The notes under the pieces were generated by a model that worked only from the letters and a program-made list of their open reading frames with translations, ran no database searches and had not been told where the DNA came from. A program made the position numbers and the translations under genes. Below, one piece after another: positions 6,543 through 8,269 of a stretch of 8,269 nt of DNA (within the stretch, counting starts at the first letter, position 1; each line of letters opens with the position of its first letter). This stretch comes from an uncultured Verrucomicrobiota bacterium (GTDB taxonomy: Bacteria; Verrucomicrobiota; Verrucomicrobiia; Chthoniobacterales; SZAS-18): the NCBI GenBank assembly GCA_937871685.1, contig CALMOL010000450.1, positions 1 to 8,269 of the forward strand, read 5' to 3'.

Positions 6543-7481
6543 TTATTTGGTCAGGTAGCCGCCGGTCACGTCGAGGTCGGTGCCGGCGATGCAGGAAGCC
6601 TCGTCGGAGGCGAGGAACATCACCGCGCGCGCGATCTCCTCGGGCTGGACGATGCGGTTGAGCGGGTAGTCCTTCGCGACGGCTTCCAGGGTCAGGTTCC
6701 AGGCCTTCAGTGCGCCGCGCAGCATGGGCGTGTCCACCGCTCCGGGCGAAACGCAGTTCACGCGGATGTTTTTGGCGGAATACTCCAGCGCGGCCACCTT
6801 GGTCAGCGAGTAGATAGCGTGCTTGGACGCGTTGTAGGCCGCGATGGTGGCGAAGCCGACGTGGGCCGAGACGGAAGCGTTGTTGACGATCACGCCGCCG
6901 CCCTGCCGCAGCATGAGCGCGATCTCGTGCTTCATGCAGAGCAGGGTGCCGGTGGCGTTGGTCGTCATCACGTTGTTCCAATCCTCCAGCGGGTATTCCG
7001 CGATGGCGTGCGGCGGCGCGATGGTGCCGGCGTTGTTGAAGGCGATGTCCAGACGGCCGTATCTCTCGACGCCCGCGGCGACGAAGGCCTCGACCTGCTT
7101 CGGATCGCGCACGTCGGCGCGGAGGTAGAGGGCTTCGCCGCCGGCGTCGCGGATTTCGGCCTCGACCTTGCGGCCCAGCTCCTCGCGCCGGCCGCAGAAG
7201 AAGACCCTCGCGCCCTCGTGGGCAAACGCTTTGGCGGTGGCCTCGCCGATGCCCGAGGTGGCCCCGGTGACCAGCACCACCTTGCCCGCGAAGCGGCCGT
7301 CCTTGGCCCGGGCCCGGCCGGCGGCCGGCTCGACCGCGCGCTGGGTGTTGGCGCGGGCCGGGCCGGCGGCGAGCGTGGAAGCCGCCAGGCCCGCCGCGCC
7401 GGCGAGAAGGGCGCGGTGCAGAAAGTCGCGGCGGCTGGGTGGCCCGGCGGAGCGGGAAGAATCGGACGGAGATGTCGGCAT
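6543..7481 (-). CDS. Tat-signal short-chain dehydrogenase/reductase
   Basis: A 312-residue protein from the ATG at 7481-7479; the frame stays open upstream but without family features. Residues 16-22 (SRRDFLH) followed by RALLAGAAGLAASTLAAGPARA (23-44) form a classical twin-arginine signal ending in a signal-peptidase-like AxA site. The rest is a complete classical SDR: cofactor motif TGATSGIG (72-79), NNAG (149-152), Asn175, Ser203, and Tyr216/Lys220 in YNASK, then PGAVDTPM (246-253). The end GGYLTK is typical of the glucose/3-oxoacyl-ACP reductase-like group. Arginines in CGRR (96-99) after the second strand hint at NADP(H). It should oxidise an alcohol or reduce a ketone; the substrate is unknown. 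Tat export of folded, cofactor-loaded enzymes is known, but most SDRs are cytoplasmic, so the signal is unusual. It lies 61 bases downstream of another SDR gene and is probably co-transcribed with it. Confidence 0.92.
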   Translation of the reverse strand: MPTSPSDSSRSAGPPSRRDFLHRALLAGAAGLAASTLAAGPARANTQRAVEPAAGRARAKDGRFAGKVVLVTGATSGIGEATAKAFAHEGARVFFCGRREELGRKVEAEIRDAGGEALYLRADVRDPKQVEAFVAAGVERYGRLDIAFNNAGTIAPPHAIAEYPLEDWNNVMTTNATGTLLCMKHEIALMLRQGGGVIVNNASVSAHVGFATIAAYNASKHAIYSLTKVAALEYSAKNIRVNCVSPGAVDTPMLRGALKAWNLTLEAVAKDYPLNRIVQPEEIARAVMFLASDEASCIAGTDLDVTGGYLTK

Positions 7482-7542
7482 GGGAGTGGTTTCGAATCGA
7501 GGAAGCGTGATGGGCGGCGAAGGCGAGCTCGGCCGGCGGCGT

Positions 7543-8269
7543 TCAACCGCCCACGGGGGCGACCTCGACGCCGTCGAACGCCGTGTTGGTCCCCAGCTTC
7601 CGCCAGCGCGCAAACTCCGCGTCCATCGCGGCGCGCTTCTTTTCCCACAGGCCGAAGGCGTCGGCGCCGAGCATCAGGCGCAAGGGCGGATCCGGGTCTT
7701 CCACGACGGCGATCATAGCCTGGGCGGCCTTGGCCGGGTCGCCGGGCTGCTGGCCGTCGCTGCCGTAGAGATACTTCTCGATGGGCTCGACGACCGGCCG
7801 ATAAGCTTCGATGCGCTGCGCCGGGCGCACGTTCTTGCTCCCGGCGAACTCGGTGCGGAAGGCGCCCGGCTCCACGATCGTCACGCAGATGCCCAGGGGC
7901 TTCACCTCGTCGCGCAGCGCCTCGCTCCAGCCCTCCAGCGCGAACTTGGAGGCGCAGTAGGGGCCGAAGCCGCCCACGGCGGCCAGCCCGCCGATGGAGG
8001 TGAGGTTGAGGATGTGGCCGCCCCCCTGCCGGCGCAGGGCGGGCAGCAGGGCACGCGTCATCTCGACGGCCGCGAAGAAGTTCACCTCCATCTGCGCGCG
8101 CAGCTGCTCGGGCGAGAATTCCTCGGCCGCGCCGAGCGAGCCCTGGCCGGCGACGTTGGCGAGCACGTCCACGCGGCCGAAGCGCCCGAGCGCGGCGGCC
8201 ACGGCCCGCTCGCGTGCCGGCGCGTCGGTGACATCCAAGGCCAGGGCGAGCGCGGCGTCGCCGTGGCCG
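7543..8269 (-). CDS. Short-chain dehydrogenase/reductase, 5' end cut by window edge
   Basis: 241 codons are visible, ending at the TGA at 7545-7543. The frame is open to the right edge, so the start and the N-terminal TGxxxGxG cofactor motif lie outside the window; about 50 residues are probably missing. Visible motifs are LDVTDAPA near the edge, VDVLANVAGQGSLG (the usual NNAG reads NVAG), NLTSIGG with the catalytic Ser, and YCASK with the catalytic Tyr and Lys; Ser and Tyr are 13 residues apart, as in classical SDRs. PGAFRTEF and GDPAKAAQAMIAVVEDPDPP are also typical of the group. The C-terminal tail (LWEKKRAAMDAEFARWRKL) is common in the family. The substrate cannot be inferred. The related pseudogene at 5420-6180 shares PG-RT-F and the NPAK/DPAK region, so the two probably descend from related genes. 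Confidence 0.88.
   Translation of the reverse strand, partial: GHGDAALALALDVTDAPARERAVAAALGRFGRVDVLANVAGQGSLGAAEEFSPEQLRAQMEVNFFAAVEMTRALLPALRRQGGGHILNLTSIGGLAAVGGFGPYCASKFALEGWSEALRDEVKPLGICVTIVEPGAFRTEFAGSKNVRPAQRIEAYRPVVEPIEKYLYGSDGQQPGDPAKAAQAMIAVVEDPDPPLRLMLGADAFGLWEKKRAAMDAEFARWRKLGTNTAFDGVEVAPVGG

Noticed and set aside
6204..7718. Plus-strand ORF of 504 codons
   Set aside because: It is antisense to the Tat-SDR gene, which has all SDR catalytic motifs. The long open frame reflects GC-rich codon use, and its protein shows no family motif.

Overview
The window looks like accessory chromosomal DNA from a GC-rich bacterium (about two thirds G+C by eye). It holds two blocks of minus-strand enzyme genes that flank one plus-strand regulator. 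No rRNA, tRNA, CRISPR array, transposase or phage gene is visible. A truncated sigma-factor fragment near 6231-6479 resembles the ECF-like sigma factors expanded in Verrucomicrobia, Planctomycetes and Acidobacteria. A strong Tat motif and weak Shine-Dalgarno sites also fit a Verrucomicrobia/Opitutus-like source, but this taxonomic guess is low confidence.

Left block, 1-4369, all minus strand and read from right to left: an alpha/beta hydrolase with an Asp nucleophile (4369-3440), an AhpD/carboxymuconolactone-decarboxylase-like protein (3397-2825), an exported metallo-beta-lactamase-fold hydrolase (2787-1774), an aldo/keto reductase broken by a frameshift (1585-525), and an exported SnoaL/NTF2-like protein (479 to beyond base 1). 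The first three are 37-42 bases apart and probably form an operon. A 188-base gap precedes the reductase, and 45 bases separate it from the SnoaL gene. The 113-base AT-rich gap at 4370-4482 separates this block from a divergent ABATE/zf-CGNR regulator (4483-5148). Three GGTTAC copies in that gap are candidate operator sites. The set resembles a small inducible detoxification or catabolic locus with its own regulator, but no substrate can be named.

Middle, 5149-5419: a 271-base non-coding region between converging genes. It holds a perfect 10-bp GC-rich inverted repeat.

Right block, 5420-8269, all minus strand: a run of short-chain dehydrogenases/reductases (SDRs). The rightmost is intact in view but cut by the window edge. 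The next (7481-6543) is full length and carries a classical Tat signal. Then come a fragment of a sigma-factor gene (6479-6231) and a heavily decayed SDR pseudogene (6180-5420). The pseudogene has two in-frame stops, several frame shifts and a deletion that removes the catalytic Lys. The right end of the window therefore looks functional, while the stretch from about 5420 to 6480 is degrading.

The most useful leads are the divergent regulator-enzyme locus with its spaced repeats, the exported SDR, and the three independent signs of gene decay. I see no clearly new defence, mobile or RNA-based system.
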